Positions 1-5,373 of a stretch of DNA of 27,779 nucleotides are shown one piece after another (within the stretch, counting starts at the first letter, position 1; the number at the start of each line of letters is the position of its first letter). Below the pieces are notes generated by a model. The model made no database searches. It was not told where the DNA came from and saw only the letters and a program-made list of their open reading frames with translations. Source of the stretch: a virus; the IMG/VR virus record IMGVR_UViG_3300042453_001855, positions 1 through 27,779 of that record; one strand, written 5' to 3'. Position numbers and translations under genes: made by a program.

Positions 1-917
1 GAACCACTCAAAGGAACATATCCAAGGTCATCAGAAATTGATTGTGCCTTTGAACTCAGGGCATAGTTGAGTGCGTTGCGGATGGCAACAGCATTAGCAC
101 CATTACCAGTCTTATATGCAAGAACCCAAGTCAGAGTTGAAATTGGATATGCAGTTGCACCAGCAGGATTTGGATTTTCACCTGCAAGGTTTGCATCCAG
201 TTTGATACCGTTCAATGCAGCAGAACCAGAAGCAGCGGTGGGAAGAACAAACTTGCCTGCCTTATTTTGAATTGCTGCTGCCTGGAGTTTGTTTGCTTTT
301 ACAAATCCAGTGTTCACATAACCAATAGAACCTGGAGTTTGTCGGATACTACCAGCAACACCCTCATTACCTTTAGCACCAATACCAGTAGGCCACTTTA
401 CAGACTTACCTACACCCGCATTCCATCCACCAAAAGCATCTAGAGAATTAGTGAATGCATAGGTAGTTCCAGAACCATCTGCACGATATACAGTACGAAT
501 AGGACCAGCAGCACATCCAAGTGCTTTCCAATCCTTAATGCGACCAGCAAAAATATCTACAGTTTGCTTCTGGGTCAGTTTCAGAGTGCATCCAGGTTTG
601 TTATAAGCAATAGCAATCGTTCCACCCACCATAGGAATTTGAACGACACCACGCTTCACTTTGGCGGCGTCTGCTGAACTGATTGGTTCGTCGCTTGCTC
701 CAAAGTTAACTGTGCCCGCAATAAATTGACGAACACCAGCACCAGAACCAACGGACTGATAATTAACCCTATTCCCAGTAGTTCGTGCATAATCTTGGAA
801 CCATCGTTGATAAATTGGTGCAGGGAAGGTAGCACCAGCACCATTGAGAATAGGTCCAGCAAGTGCAGTGGTAGGAGCAAGAGCAAGACCGAGTGTAGCA
901 ATGTGTTTGAGTTTCAT
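1..917 (-). CDS. pstS: PstS phosphate-binding protein (3' end cut by window)
   Basis: The reverse strand is open from an ATG at 917 to the window edge (about 305 codons). After a signal peptide (MKLKHIATLGLALAPTTALA) it reads GPILNGAGATFPAPIYQRW, the N-terminus typical of PstS. It continues with YQSVGSGAGVRQF and FGASDEPIS, and an RADGSGTTYAFTNSL segment, which are phosphate-contacting loops of the family. PstS binds orthophosphate in the periplasm and delivers it to the PstCAB importer, which must come from the host here. The C-terminal few dozen residues are outside the window. It is preceded by a candidate Pho box and a TACAAT -10 rather than a TTGACA -35, so induction by the host PhoB/PhoR system under phosphate limitation is likely; such control of cyanophage pstS has been reported. 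There is no strong ribosome-binding site. The family call is very secure; the regulation is inferred. Confidence 0.96.
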   Translation of the reverse strand, partial: MKLKHIATLGLALAPTTALAGPILNGAGATFPAPIYQRWFQDYARTTGNRVNYQSVGSGAGVRQFIAGTVNFGASDEPISSADAAKVKRGVVQIPMVGGTIAIAYNKPGCTLKLTQKQTVDIFAGRIKDWKALGCAAGPIRTVYRADGSGTTYAFTNSLDAFGGWNAGVGKSVKWPTGIGAKGNEGVAGSIRQTPGSIGYVNTGFVKANKLQAAAIQNKAGKFVLPTAASGSAALNGIKLDANLAGENPNPAGATAYPISTLTWVLAYKTGNGANAVAIRNALNYALSSKAQSISDDLGYVPLSG

Positions 918-939
918 AAAAATTAAAAACTTCTTTGTA

Positions 940-972
940 ATTGTACTCGATTAAGTTTAAGAGAAAGTTAAA
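940..972 (-). promoter_or_regulatory. Candidate Pho box plus -10 of pstS
   Basis: Read on the minus strand, CATTTAACTTT and CTCTTAAACTT follow each other with an 11-bp period and end 5-6 bp before TACAAT (940-945). There is no TTGACA. Direct repeats with an 11-bp period overlapping the -35 region are the layout of PhoB-type activator sites, and cyanobacterial Pho boxes are CTTAA-rich. The match is by eye and imperfect (about 7 of 11 positions agree between the repeats). Confidence 0.5.
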
Positions 973-983
973 TGTCACCAAAC

Positions 984-1011
984 ACCAAAAAACCTCCCCG
1001 AAAGGAGGTTT
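984..1011 (-). terminator. Rho-independent terminator after the porin
   Basis: On the minus strand the stem AACCTCC / GGAGGTT (1004-1010 with 991-997) is followed by a short run of T. It begins about 20 bp after the porin stop codon and separates porin from pstS transcription. Confidence 0.85.
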
Positions 1012-1029
1012 AGAGGTATCAGGATATTA

Positions 1030-2508
1030 TCAGAACCTGAAACTGGTCTGAATCACACCACCGTAGTTAGAAGATGCGTTCTTAAATGCCTGATTATTGG
1101 AGACATAGAAGATTGCAGGGGTGATGCTGATGTTATCACTAACCTTGTAACGATAGAAGGCTTCCCACATCAGAGCATCCTTACTCAGGGTAGGTGCATT
1201 GCCAGGTTGACCGATGGCGAAACCAGAGGCATTACCCTTAGCAAACACATCGCTCCACTGAACGCCTGCCATCCAAGTCTGAGAGTTGGTTGCAGCATTA
1301 GGAGTTGCAGGACCACTCACATAGTTCCAACCATAAGCAGCACTCACAGAAGGAATAATACCAGAGGTCTTAGGTTGCCAGTAAGCATTCAGAGCATAAC
1401 CGTTGGAGGTTTGGTTAGCGGCAAGAGTACCAGCATTACCAGCAACACCATTAAAGGTACGAACGCGAGTGCCTTCAGTACCATTACGATAACCAAATGC
1501 GATACCGTACTGAGGAGCACGATAACCGAACTGTGCCAGAGTATTCAGAGCACCAGAGGCATCAAATTCACCTTTGGTAGAATCAGAACCGTTCTGAGCA
1601 ACATAGTTCAGGTTAGCAACGAAACCTTTCTTACCTGCTTGTGCCCACTGAGCACCGAAACCAGAACCAGTTGCCTTGTTGTAGACACCAGGAGCACCAG
1701 CAACAGCAAAGAAGTCAAGAACATCCGACTTATAAGCAGTAGGAATCCATGCCATCTCAGTGTTCCGAACCAGAGCACCAGCAGTCAGGGTTACGCCCTT
1801 AGCAAGTGCTGGGAAACTGTAGTACAGACGATCAAGATTGACTTGGTTCGCATAAGATTCTGCCTTATCCAGTTTGAACAGAGAAGAGGAAGAACCGAAA
1901 GGTTGCGAAGAGAAGTTACCAGAACGCAGACGAGTGCGAAGCAGGTCCTTACCAGTGAACGAAGTGTCAAAATTCAGACGAAGATCGTAGTTAAATGCAG
2001 TGTTGCCAACGTTAGAATTGTTAGCAAGACGAGCACCTTCTACGCCACCAAGAACAAAGGTTGCTTCACCCTTGAGTTTGGTTGTGGTAGAGAACTGAGT
2101 TGCCTGAAGTTGACCAACCTGAGTTTCCAGTTTAGCAACACGACCACGAATGACAGTGAGTTCATTAGAGAACTCATTCATCAGACGAGAAAGTTCATCA
2201 GTAACTTCAGTTACACGATCAAGGCAAGCATTCAGAAGTGCTGCTGCCTCAAAACGGGTCATTGACTTACCACCACCATAGGTGCCATCTGGATAACCAG
2301 CAACACATCCATAACGCTCAACAAGATTATTGAGTGCCTGATATGCCCAATCAGTGGGCTTTACATCAGACAATTGAGTGATACTCGAAACCTGCTCAGA
2401 AGAAGTGTATTGGTTGACTGCTGCCATATTAAGGTCTGCCGCATTCGCAGCAACAGGAGCAACCATTCCCAGAGCAACAGGTGCAAGCATCAGTTGTTTG
2501 AGTTTCAT
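1030..2508 (-). CDS. Cyanobacterial-type outer-membrane porin (SLH + OprB-like)
   Basis: A 492-residue protein with a Sec signal peptide (cleaved near ANAA at 21-24). An S-layer homology domain follows at about 46-100 (LSDVKPTDWAYQALNNLVE, YPDGTYGGG, MTRFEAAALLNACLD). Next come a short coiled coil (about 100-135, ELTVIRGRVAKLETQV) and a long beta-strand-rich barrel ending in SFRF, the C-terminal aromatic signature of outer-membrane proteins. This is the architecture of cyanobacterial Som porins, which anchor the outer membrane to peptidoglycan through SLH and pass small solutes. It lies directly upstream of pstS on the same strand and shares with it the first codons MKLK and about 20 bp around the ATG. 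It is very probably a host-derived auxiliary gene that could raise solute uptake during infection, possibly of phosphate because of the neighbour. Substrate is unknown. Confidence 0.92.
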   Translation of the reverse strand: MKLKQLMLAPVALGMVAPVAANAADLNMAAVNQYTSSEQVSSITQLSDVKPTDWAYQALNNLVERYGCVAGYPDGTYGGGKSMTRFEAAALLNACLDRVTEVTDELSRLMNEFSNELTVIRGRVAKLETQVGQLQATQFSTTTKLKGEATFVLGGVEGARLANNSNVGNTAFNYDLRLNFDTSFTGKDLLRTRLRSGNFSSQPFGSSSSLFKLDKAESYANQVNLDRLYYSFPALAKGVTLTAGALVRNTEMAWIPTAYKSDVLDFFAVAGAPGVYNKATGSGFGAQWAQAGKKGFVANLNYVAQNGSDSTKGEFDASGALNTLAQFGYRAPQYGIAFGYRNGTEGTRVRTFNGVAGNAGTLAANQTSNGYALNAYWQPKTSGIIPSVSAAYGWNYVSGPATPNAATNSQTWMAGVQWSDVFAKGNASGFAIGQPGNAPTLSKDALMWEAFYRYKVSDNISITPAIFYVSNNQAFKNASSNYGGVIQTSFRF

Positions 2509-2537
2509 AAAAATGTTTTATGTACTATAGGACAAAT

Positions 2538-2559
2538 GAGGTTTTGTAGATAAAACCTC
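2538..2559 (-). promoter_or_regulatory. 5'-UTR hairpin of the porin mRNA
   Basis: A perfect 8-bp inverted repeat (GAGGTTTT / AAAACCTC, 6-nt loop) lies 30 bp upstream of the porin ATG. There is no T-tract, so it is more likely an mRNA-stability or translation element than a terminator. Function inferred only from position. Confidence 0.45.
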
Positions 2560-2561
2560 AG

Positions 2562-2590
2562 TATTTAGAGAGTCTTAAGCAAATCTTAAG
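2562..2590 (-). promoter_or_regulatory. 11-bp-periodic repeats upstream of porin (candidate Pho box)
   Basis: On the minus strand CTTAAGA (2584-2590), CTTAAGA (2573-2579) and CTAAATA (2562-2568) recur at exactly 11-bp intervals. The period and the CTTAA core recall cyanobacterial Pho boxes and resemble the repeats before pstS. The third unit also resembles a phage late promoter (CTAAATA), so the two readings compete. Confidence 0.4.
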
Positions 2591-2598
2591 ATGGAAGT

Positions 2599-2627
2599 AT
2601 CTTACAGCACTTTTGGTCTTATGTCAA
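2599..2627 (-). promoter_or_regulatory. Sigma70-type promoter upstream of the porin
   Basis: TTGACA (2622-2627), 17-bp spacer, TAAGAT (2599-2604) on the minus strand. The start point would be near 2592, giving a leader of about 85 nt that contains the periodic repeats and the hairpin. Confidence 0.7.
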
Positions 2628-2644
2628 CTAAGATTTGGTTAAGA

Positions 2645-2716
2645 AGCGGATTAGGGGATTCGAACCCCTGACGAACTGCTTGGAAGGCAGCCATTCTACC
2701 ACTGAATTAAATCCGC
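2645..2716 (-). tRNA. tRNA-Gly(TCC)
   Basis: Cloverleaf with acceptor GCGGATT/AATCCGC, anticodon loop CTTCCAA, T arm AGGGG-TTCGAAT-CCCCT and discriminator T. No encoded CCA. Last tRNA of the array in the direction of transcription. Confidence 0.96.
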
Positions 2717-2720
2717 AATG

Positions 2721-2770
2721 GTGGGGATTTACCCAGCCTCAGGTTTCCCTTCACAGGCACGGAACCCCAC
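2721..2770 (-). ncRNA. Closed hairpin element between tRNA-Thr and tRNA-Gly
   Basis: The 50-nt spacer segment is closed by GTGGGG/CCCCAC, with GGTTCC/GGGAAACC pairing inside. It is not a tRNA (no anticodon or T arm). It is transcribed from the promoter at 2797-2825 together with tRNA-Gly. Function unknown. Confidence 0.4.
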
Positions 2771-2796
2771 GCACTTCACTTCACACGGACATGAGA

Positions 2797-2825
2797 AGTA
2801 TAAGACATAATAAAAATTATGTCAA
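2797..2825 (-). promoter_or_regulatory. Sigma70-type promoter with inverted repeat, before tRNA-Gly
   Basis: TTGACA (2820-2825), 17-bp spacer, TATACT (2797-2802). An 8-bp perfect inverted repeat GACATAAT/ATTATGTC with 4-nt loop (2804-2823) covers the -35 and spacer, as an operator could. The -35 touches the end of tRNA-Thr. Confidence 0.75.
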
Positions 2826-2896
2826 GCCCCCGACAAGATTCGAACTTGCGACCAGCGGTTTACAAAACCGCTGCTCTACCACTGAGCTACAGAGGC
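2825..2896 (-). tRNA. tRNA-Thr(TGT)
   Basis: Acceptor GCCTCTG/CGGGGGC (two G-T pairs), anticodon loop TTTGTAA, T arm GCAAG-TTCGAAT-CTTGT. No encoded CCA. Confidence 0.94.
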
Positions 2897-3022
2897 AAAT
2901 GAGTAGTGAGTGCCCACCACTCGCGGAAGACACTCTCCGCAACTAGCGGGGGTGATCAAATCCCCGACCTAAGAAATCTTAGGATTTAGTAAGGAAGACC
3001 CGAATATTTCCAGACCTTCCGA
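2897..3022 (-). ncRNA. Spacer with five consecutive small hairpins
   Basis: The 126-nt gap holds no ORF worth calling but several short stems: GAGT/ACTC near 2901-2922, GCGGA/TCCGC (2923-2940), CGGGG/CCCCG (2947-2966), CCTAAG/CTTAGG (2968-2983) and GGAAG/CTTCC (2993-3020). They may be tRNA-processing or RNA-stability elements. No function can be assigned. Confidence 0.35.
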
Positions 3023-3095
3023 CTGGGGCGGCAGGGATCGAACCTGCGACCTAGATGTTAACAGCATCCCGCTACTACCGCTGAGCTACACCCCA
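3023..3095 (-). tRNA. tRNA-Asn(GTT)
   Basis: T1-A72 acceptor TGGGGTG/CGCCCCA with discriminator G, as usual for bacterial Asn tRNA. Anticodon loop CTGTTAA, T arm GCAGG-TTCGATC-CCTGC. Confidence 0.95.
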
Positions 3096-3115
3096 ATATT
3101 TGTTTTTATGTGTAA

Positions 3116-3158
3116 GGGAAAGGAGAGCTCTTGGACGGAACCGCAGGATCACTTTCCC
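3116..3158 (-). ncRNA. Closed hairpin element between tRNA-Ala and tRNA-Asn
   Basis: A 43-nt spacer segment closed by a perfect 7-bp stem GGGAAAG/CTTTCCC (3116-3122 with 3152-3158). It resembles in layout the 2721-2770 element. No function known. Confidence 0.35.
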
Positions 3159-3160
3159 AG

Positions 3161-3231
3161 TGGAGAATAGCAGAATCGAACTGCTAATAAGTGCTTGCAA
3201 AGCACCCGTTATACCGTTTAACTAATTCCCC
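3161..3231 (-). tRNA. tRNA-Ala(TGC)
   Basis: Acceptor GGGGAAT/ATTCTCC places G3 opposite T70, the G3:U70 alanine identity pair, with discriminator A. Anticodon loop TTTGCAA. No encoded CCA. Confidence 0.94.
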
Positions 3232-3235
3232 AAAT

Positions 3236-3310
3236 TGGAGGCGGGGGGTGGAGTTGAACCACCTACCTGAAGCTTATGAGACTTCTGTGCAACCATTACA
3301 CTTCCCCACG
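3236..3310 (-). tRNA. tRNA-Met(CAT), initiator-like acceptor
   Basis: Anticodon loop CTCATAA; an encoded CCA (3236-3238) fixes the 3' end. The acceptor is CGTGGGG/CCCCGCC, so positions 2-7 pair and position 1 is an unpaired C1xC72. An unpaired 1-72 position and the CGxGGGG...CCCCGC sequence are hallmarks of bacterial initiator tRNA. The anticodon stem (GAAGT/GCTTC) lacks the three G-C pairs of a classical initiator. Could be an initiator or a hybrid Met tRNA. Confidence 0.9.
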
Positions 3311-3374
3311 ATGAAGGGTTAAGTGTGATACACCTCATCAGGATGTAACAGGGACTCAACCTCCAACAATTTAT

Positions 3375-3403
3375 ATATTAAGGTATTTCCAAGAGTTTGT
3401 CAA
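3375..3403 (-). promoter_or_regulatory. Sigma70-type promoter with inverted repeat, before tRNA-Met
   Basis: TTGACA (3398-3403), 17-bp spacer, TAATAT (3375-3380). The 8-bp inverted repeat AAGGTATT/AATACCTT (3380-3387 with 3402-3409) spans the whole promoter core. It lies just downstream of the HNH gene and restarts transcription of the distal tRNA block. Confidence 0.8.
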
Positions 3404-3430
3404 TACCTTTGAACCAGTTTAAAAAGTGTC

Positions 3431-3901
3431 CTACTGAAAGAGATATTCTTTCCATTCAGAAACTTTTGTTTTCTGAAGATCCAAAACTACTCGACTAATT
3501 GGAGATTCTGGAGTCTTTTGTAAAACCATATTGGTTTCTTTAAGAAGTTTATCTCCTTTTTTAAGATTACAATCTGTGCAGCAAGCAACCAAATTTTCCC
3601 AAGTATCTTGACCACCTTTAGAACGAGGAATTACATGGTCGATTGTAAGATCATTTTTAGATCCACAATACTGACATTCATAATCATCCCGTTTATATAT
3701 CAGTGCTCTCGTTGGGTAATTAGATTTTCCATAGGAAAATGGAAGTTTCACATAATTTACCAAACGAATAATTCTCTTGGAAATGAGTTTTGCCTTTTGT
3801 TTAAAGAGCAAAACAATTGCACGTTTCCAATTAGTAAAGTGTAGTGGTTCGTAAGAACTATTCAGAACTAGTACAATCGAATGTGGTTCTACTAATTCCA
3901 T
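3431..3901 (-). CDS. HNH endonuclease inside the tRNA array
   Basis: 156 residues. A zinc-binding HNH module lies at about 74-115: CQYCG (C76, C79), TIDHVIPRSKGG (D88, H89), WENL (N102) and CCTDCN (C108, C111). The N-terminal half (NSSYEPLHFTNWKRAIVLL) matches the stand-alone HNH proteins widespread in cyanobacteria and their phages. HNH enzymes cut DNA with a metal-bound beta-beta-alpha site. Position between tRNA-Arg(ACG) and tRNA-Met suggests a mobile, homing-type insertion in a tRNA array, though a host-derived nuclease is equally possible. The ATG at 3901 follows TAGGAAA. The nuclease fold is clear; the target is unknown. Confidence 0.9.
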   Translation of the reverse strand: MELVEPHSIVLVLNSSYEPLHFTNWKRAIVLLFKQKAKLISKRIIRLVNYVKLPFSYGKSNYPTRALIYKRDDYECQYCGSKNDLTIDHVIPRSKGGQDTWENLVACCTDCNLKKGDKLLKETNMVLQKTPESPISRVVLDLQKTKVSEWKEYLFQ

Positions 3902-3938
3902 TTTCCTATCACACCTCTATTGATATTTAGATTTAAAA

Positions 3939-4013
3939 TGGCACCCTGAGAGGGATTTGAACCCCCGACTTCTTCGTTCGTAGCGAAGCACTCTTCCACT
4001 GAGTTACCAGGGC
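3939..4013 (-). tRNA. tRNA-Arg(ACG)
   Basis: Acceptor GCCCTGG/TCAGGGT with discriminator G and encoded CCA. Anticodon loop CTACGAA, T arm GGGGG-TTCAAAT-CCCTC. Needs A34-to-inosine editing by host TadA to read all CGN codons. Confidence 0.93.
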
Positions 4014-4014
4014 G

Positions 4015-4089
4015 TGGCGAAGGGTGAGGGATTCGAACCCCCATCGCAAGGTTTTGGAGACCTGCATCTTACCATTAGACCAACCCAAC
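4015..4089 (-). tRNA. tRNA-Trp(CCA) with acceptor mismatches
   Basis: Anticodon loop CTCCAAA, discriminator G and encoded CCA as in Trp tRNAs. With the 3' end fixed by CCA, the acceptor GTTGGGT/ACCCTTC has U2xU71 and U3xU70 mismatches. The other arms are normal apart from a C27xT43 mismatch. It may be functional with a weak acceptor, or decaying. Confidence 0.85.
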
Positions 4090-4093
4090 AAGG

Positions 4094-4166
4094 TGTCCGT
4101 GAGAGGATTCGAACCTCCAACACCTACCCCCTCAAGGTAGTGCCTCTTCCATTGGGCTACACGGAC
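4094..4166 (-). tRNA. tRNA with Leu anticodon GAG but class-I shape
   Basis: All stems are perfect: acceptor GTCCGTG/CACGGAC, anticodon stem CTACC/GGTAG, T arm GGAGG-TTCGAAT-CCTCT, discriminator A. The loop TTGAGGG gives GAG (Leu). The variable region is only GTGTT, whereas bacterial Leu tRNAs have a long variable arm. Amino-acid identity is therefore uncertain. Confidence 0.8.
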
Positions 4167-4170
4167 TTAG

Positions 4171-4242
4171 TTCCAGAACTAGGATTCGAACCTAGATGAA
4201 CGCCTTCAAAGGGCGGTGTCCTGCCAGTTAGACGATTCTGGA
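4171..4242 (-). tRNA. tRNA-Gln(TTG)
   Basis: T1-A72 acceptor TCCAGAA/TTCTGGA, anticodon loop CTTTGAA, T arm CTAGG-TTCGAAT-CCTAG, discriminator A. No encoded CCA. Confidence 0.93.
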
Positions 4243-4247
4243 ATAGG

Positions 4248-4323
4248 AGTTCAGGGTGGGATTCGAACCCACGATGATAGAAGTTTTGCAGACTTCCGCA
4301 TTCGACCACTCTGCCACCTGAAC
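4248..4323 (-). tRNA. tRNA-Cys(GCA)
   Basis: Acceptor GTTCAGG/CCTGAAC with discriminator T, anticodon loop CTGCAAA, T arm GTGGG-TTCGAAT-CCCAC. Confidence 0.94.
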
Positions 4324-4327
4324 AAAG

Positions 4328-4399
4328 AGCCCTCAGTGAGAATCAAACTCACGACCTCATTCTTACCAAGAATGCGTTCTATCACTGAACTATGAGGGC
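4328..4399 (-). tRNA. tRNA-Thr(GGT)
   Basis: Acceptor GCCCTCA/TGAGGGC, anticodon loop TTGGTAA. The T loop is TTTGATT instead of TTCGAAT (C56 replaced by T). Second Thr tRNA of the array; separated from tRNA-His by two bases. Confidence 0.92.
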
Positions 4400-4401
4400 G
4401 G

Positions 4402-4472
4402 GGTGACGTATGGGAATTGAACCCATCTGGGCGGTTCCACAAACCGCTGCCTTACCACTAGGATAACGTCAC
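4402..4472 (-). tRNA. tRNA-His(GTG)
   Basis: Acceptor GTGACGT/ACGTCAC with discriminator C, anticodon loop TTGTGGA, T arm ATGGG-TTCAATT-CCCAT. The base before G1 is T, so the usual His-specific G at -1 is not encoded in this register. Confidence 0.92.
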
Positions 4473-4473
4473 A

Positions 4474-4547
4474 TAGCAGTAGGTGGATTTGAACCACCGT
4501 CCATAGGAATATGAGTCCCGTACTCTACCAGACTGAGCTATACTGCC
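4474..4547 (-). tRNA. tRNA(CAT), elongator Met or Ile2
   Basis: Acceptor GGCAGTA/TACTGCT (G1-T72), anticodon loop CTCATAT, discriminator A. It could be elongator Met, or an Ile tRNA whose C34 is changed to lysidine by TilS. Sequence alone does not decide. Confidence 0.9.
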
Positions 4548-4551
4548 AAGG

Positions 4552-4634
4552 CGGAAGATGTTGGATTCGAACCAACGGAGGTTTTACCCTCACGGTTTAG
4601 CAAACCGCTGCATTAACCGCTCTGCCAATCTTCC
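4552..4634 (-). tRNA. tRNA-Ser(GCT)
   Basis: Acceptor GGAAGAT/ATCTTCC with discriminator G, anticodon loop TTGCTAA and a long class-II variable arm (GAGG...CCTC), as expected for Ser. Confidence 0.94.
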
Positions 4635-4647
4635 ATATCGTAGGTGT

Positions 4648-4731
4648 ATCATTTGAGAGGATTTGAACCTCCATTGCCGCCCTCCAAAACGCAAGTGCTA
4701 TGGCGGAGTGTTACCGTTACACTACAAATGA
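4648..4731 (-). tRNA. Pro-like tRNA (TGG) with a 20-nt anticodon loop
   Basis: Acceptor TCATTTG/CAAATGA, D arm GTGT/ACAC, T arm GGAGG-TTCAAAT-CCTCT and an anticodon stem CCGCC/GGCGG are all intact. The anticodon loop is 20 nt, ATAGCACTTGCGTTTTGGAG, instead of 7. Its last seven bases TTTGGAG would form a normal loop with anticodon TGG, implying a 13-nt insertion just 3' of the 5' stem strand. A normal tRNA-Pro(TGG) is present at 5218-5291. It may be a damaged copy, a decoy, or need processing. Confidence 0.65.
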
Positions 4732-4947
4732 TATCCTTACGTTGCTTACTCCTAGATTCTACTCATCAGATTTACTTGTTGGACCTAATCGTTGGAATAC
4801 TCGCTGCGTTCAACTTATTACCCTGTCTCGACTTGAACGAGACTGTTTTCTATAGCCTTTGCGTTTGTTAGTAATAAGCATACTGACAGGTTTCTTTTAC
4901 CTTTCAGTTTTCCGTTCAACCCAACTTTGGAATAAAGTTTGGGCAAG
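4732..4947 (-). ncRNA. 216-nt spacer with hairpins, no gene seen
   Basis: Between tRNA-Ile and the Pro-like tRNA. It contains GTCTCG/CGAGAC near 4827-4845 and CCCAACTTT/AAAGTTTGGG at about 4920-4944. No ORF has a convincing ribosome-binding site and no promoter match was found. It may be a processed leader or spacer RNA. Confidence 0.3.
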
Positions 4948-5019
4948 TGGAACCGACAAGATTTGAACTTGTGACCGCACCCTTATCAGGGGTGTGCTCT
5001 ACCACTGAGCTACGATTCC
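4948..5019 (-). tRNA. tRNA-Ile(GAT)
   Basis: Acceptor GGAATCG/CGGTTCC, anticodon loop CTGATAA, T arm ACAAG-TTCAAAT-CTTGT, discriminator A. Confidence 0.95.
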
Positions 5020-5140
5020 ATCAAGGTAGGAGTCGATATCAACAACCTACCAGTTTCAGTTTTCGGACTGAAAAACCTATCACTAACCAACCGAAGTTTC
5101 ATAACGGAGGAAGTGAATCTCCGTGACCATAAAGGTCAAG
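5020..5140 (-). ncRNA. 121-nt spacer with four hairpins
   Basis: Stems seen: GGTAGG/CCTACC (5025-5051), TTCAGT/ACTGAA (about 5055-5072), CGGAG/CTCCG (about 5105-5123) and TGACC/GGTCA (5124-5138). No ORF or promoter recognised. Similar in style to the other tRNA spacers. Confidence 0.3.
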
Positions 5141-5214
5141 AGGGAACAATCGGATTTGAACCGATAACACCATGATCTTCAATCATGTGCTCTACCAATT
5201 GGAGCTATGTTCCC
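5141..5214 (-). tRNA. tRNA-Phe(GAA)
   Basis: Acceptor GGGAACA/TGTTCCC, anticodon loop TTGAAGA, T arm ATCGG-TTCAAAT-CCGAT, discriminator T. Confidence 0.94.
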
Positions 5215-5217
5215 AAG

Positions 5218-5291
5218 TCCAGATGAAAGGATTTGAACCTCCGACTTCTCCGCCCCAAACGGAGCGCTCTACCAAACTGAGCTACACCTGG
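5218..5291 (-). tRNA. tRNA-Pro(TGG)
   Basis: Acceptor CCAGGTG/CATCTGG, anticodon loop TTTGGGG, T arm GGAGG-TTCAAAT-CCTTT, discriminator A. Canonical 7-nt loop, unlike the Pro-like tRNA at 4648-4731. Confidence 0.95.
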
Positions 5292-5292
5292 T

Positions 5293-5367
5293 TGGTATTC
5301 CTGAAGGGATTTGAACCCTCGTTTCCGCCTTGAAAGGGCAGCGTCCTAACCATTAGACGACAGGAAC
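5293..5367 (-). tRNA. tRNA-Glu(TTC)
   Basis: Acceptor GTTCCTG/CAGGAAT, anticodon loop CTTTCAA, T arm GAGGG-TTCAAAT-CCCTT, discriminator A and encoded CCA (5293-5295). Confidence 0.95.
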
Positions 5368-5373
5368 ATGATG

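Noticed and set aside
1207-2265. 352-codon open frame antisense to the porin on the plus strand
   Set aside because: It mirrors the porin codons, has a Ser/Thr/Arg-rich nonsense-like composition, and has no ribosome-binding site or promoter; the porin is a clear real gene.
4810-4881. 23-codon basic ORF (MLITNKRKGYRKQ...) in the tRNA spacer
   Set aside because: No ribosome-binding site near the ATG and no promoter; length expected by chance.
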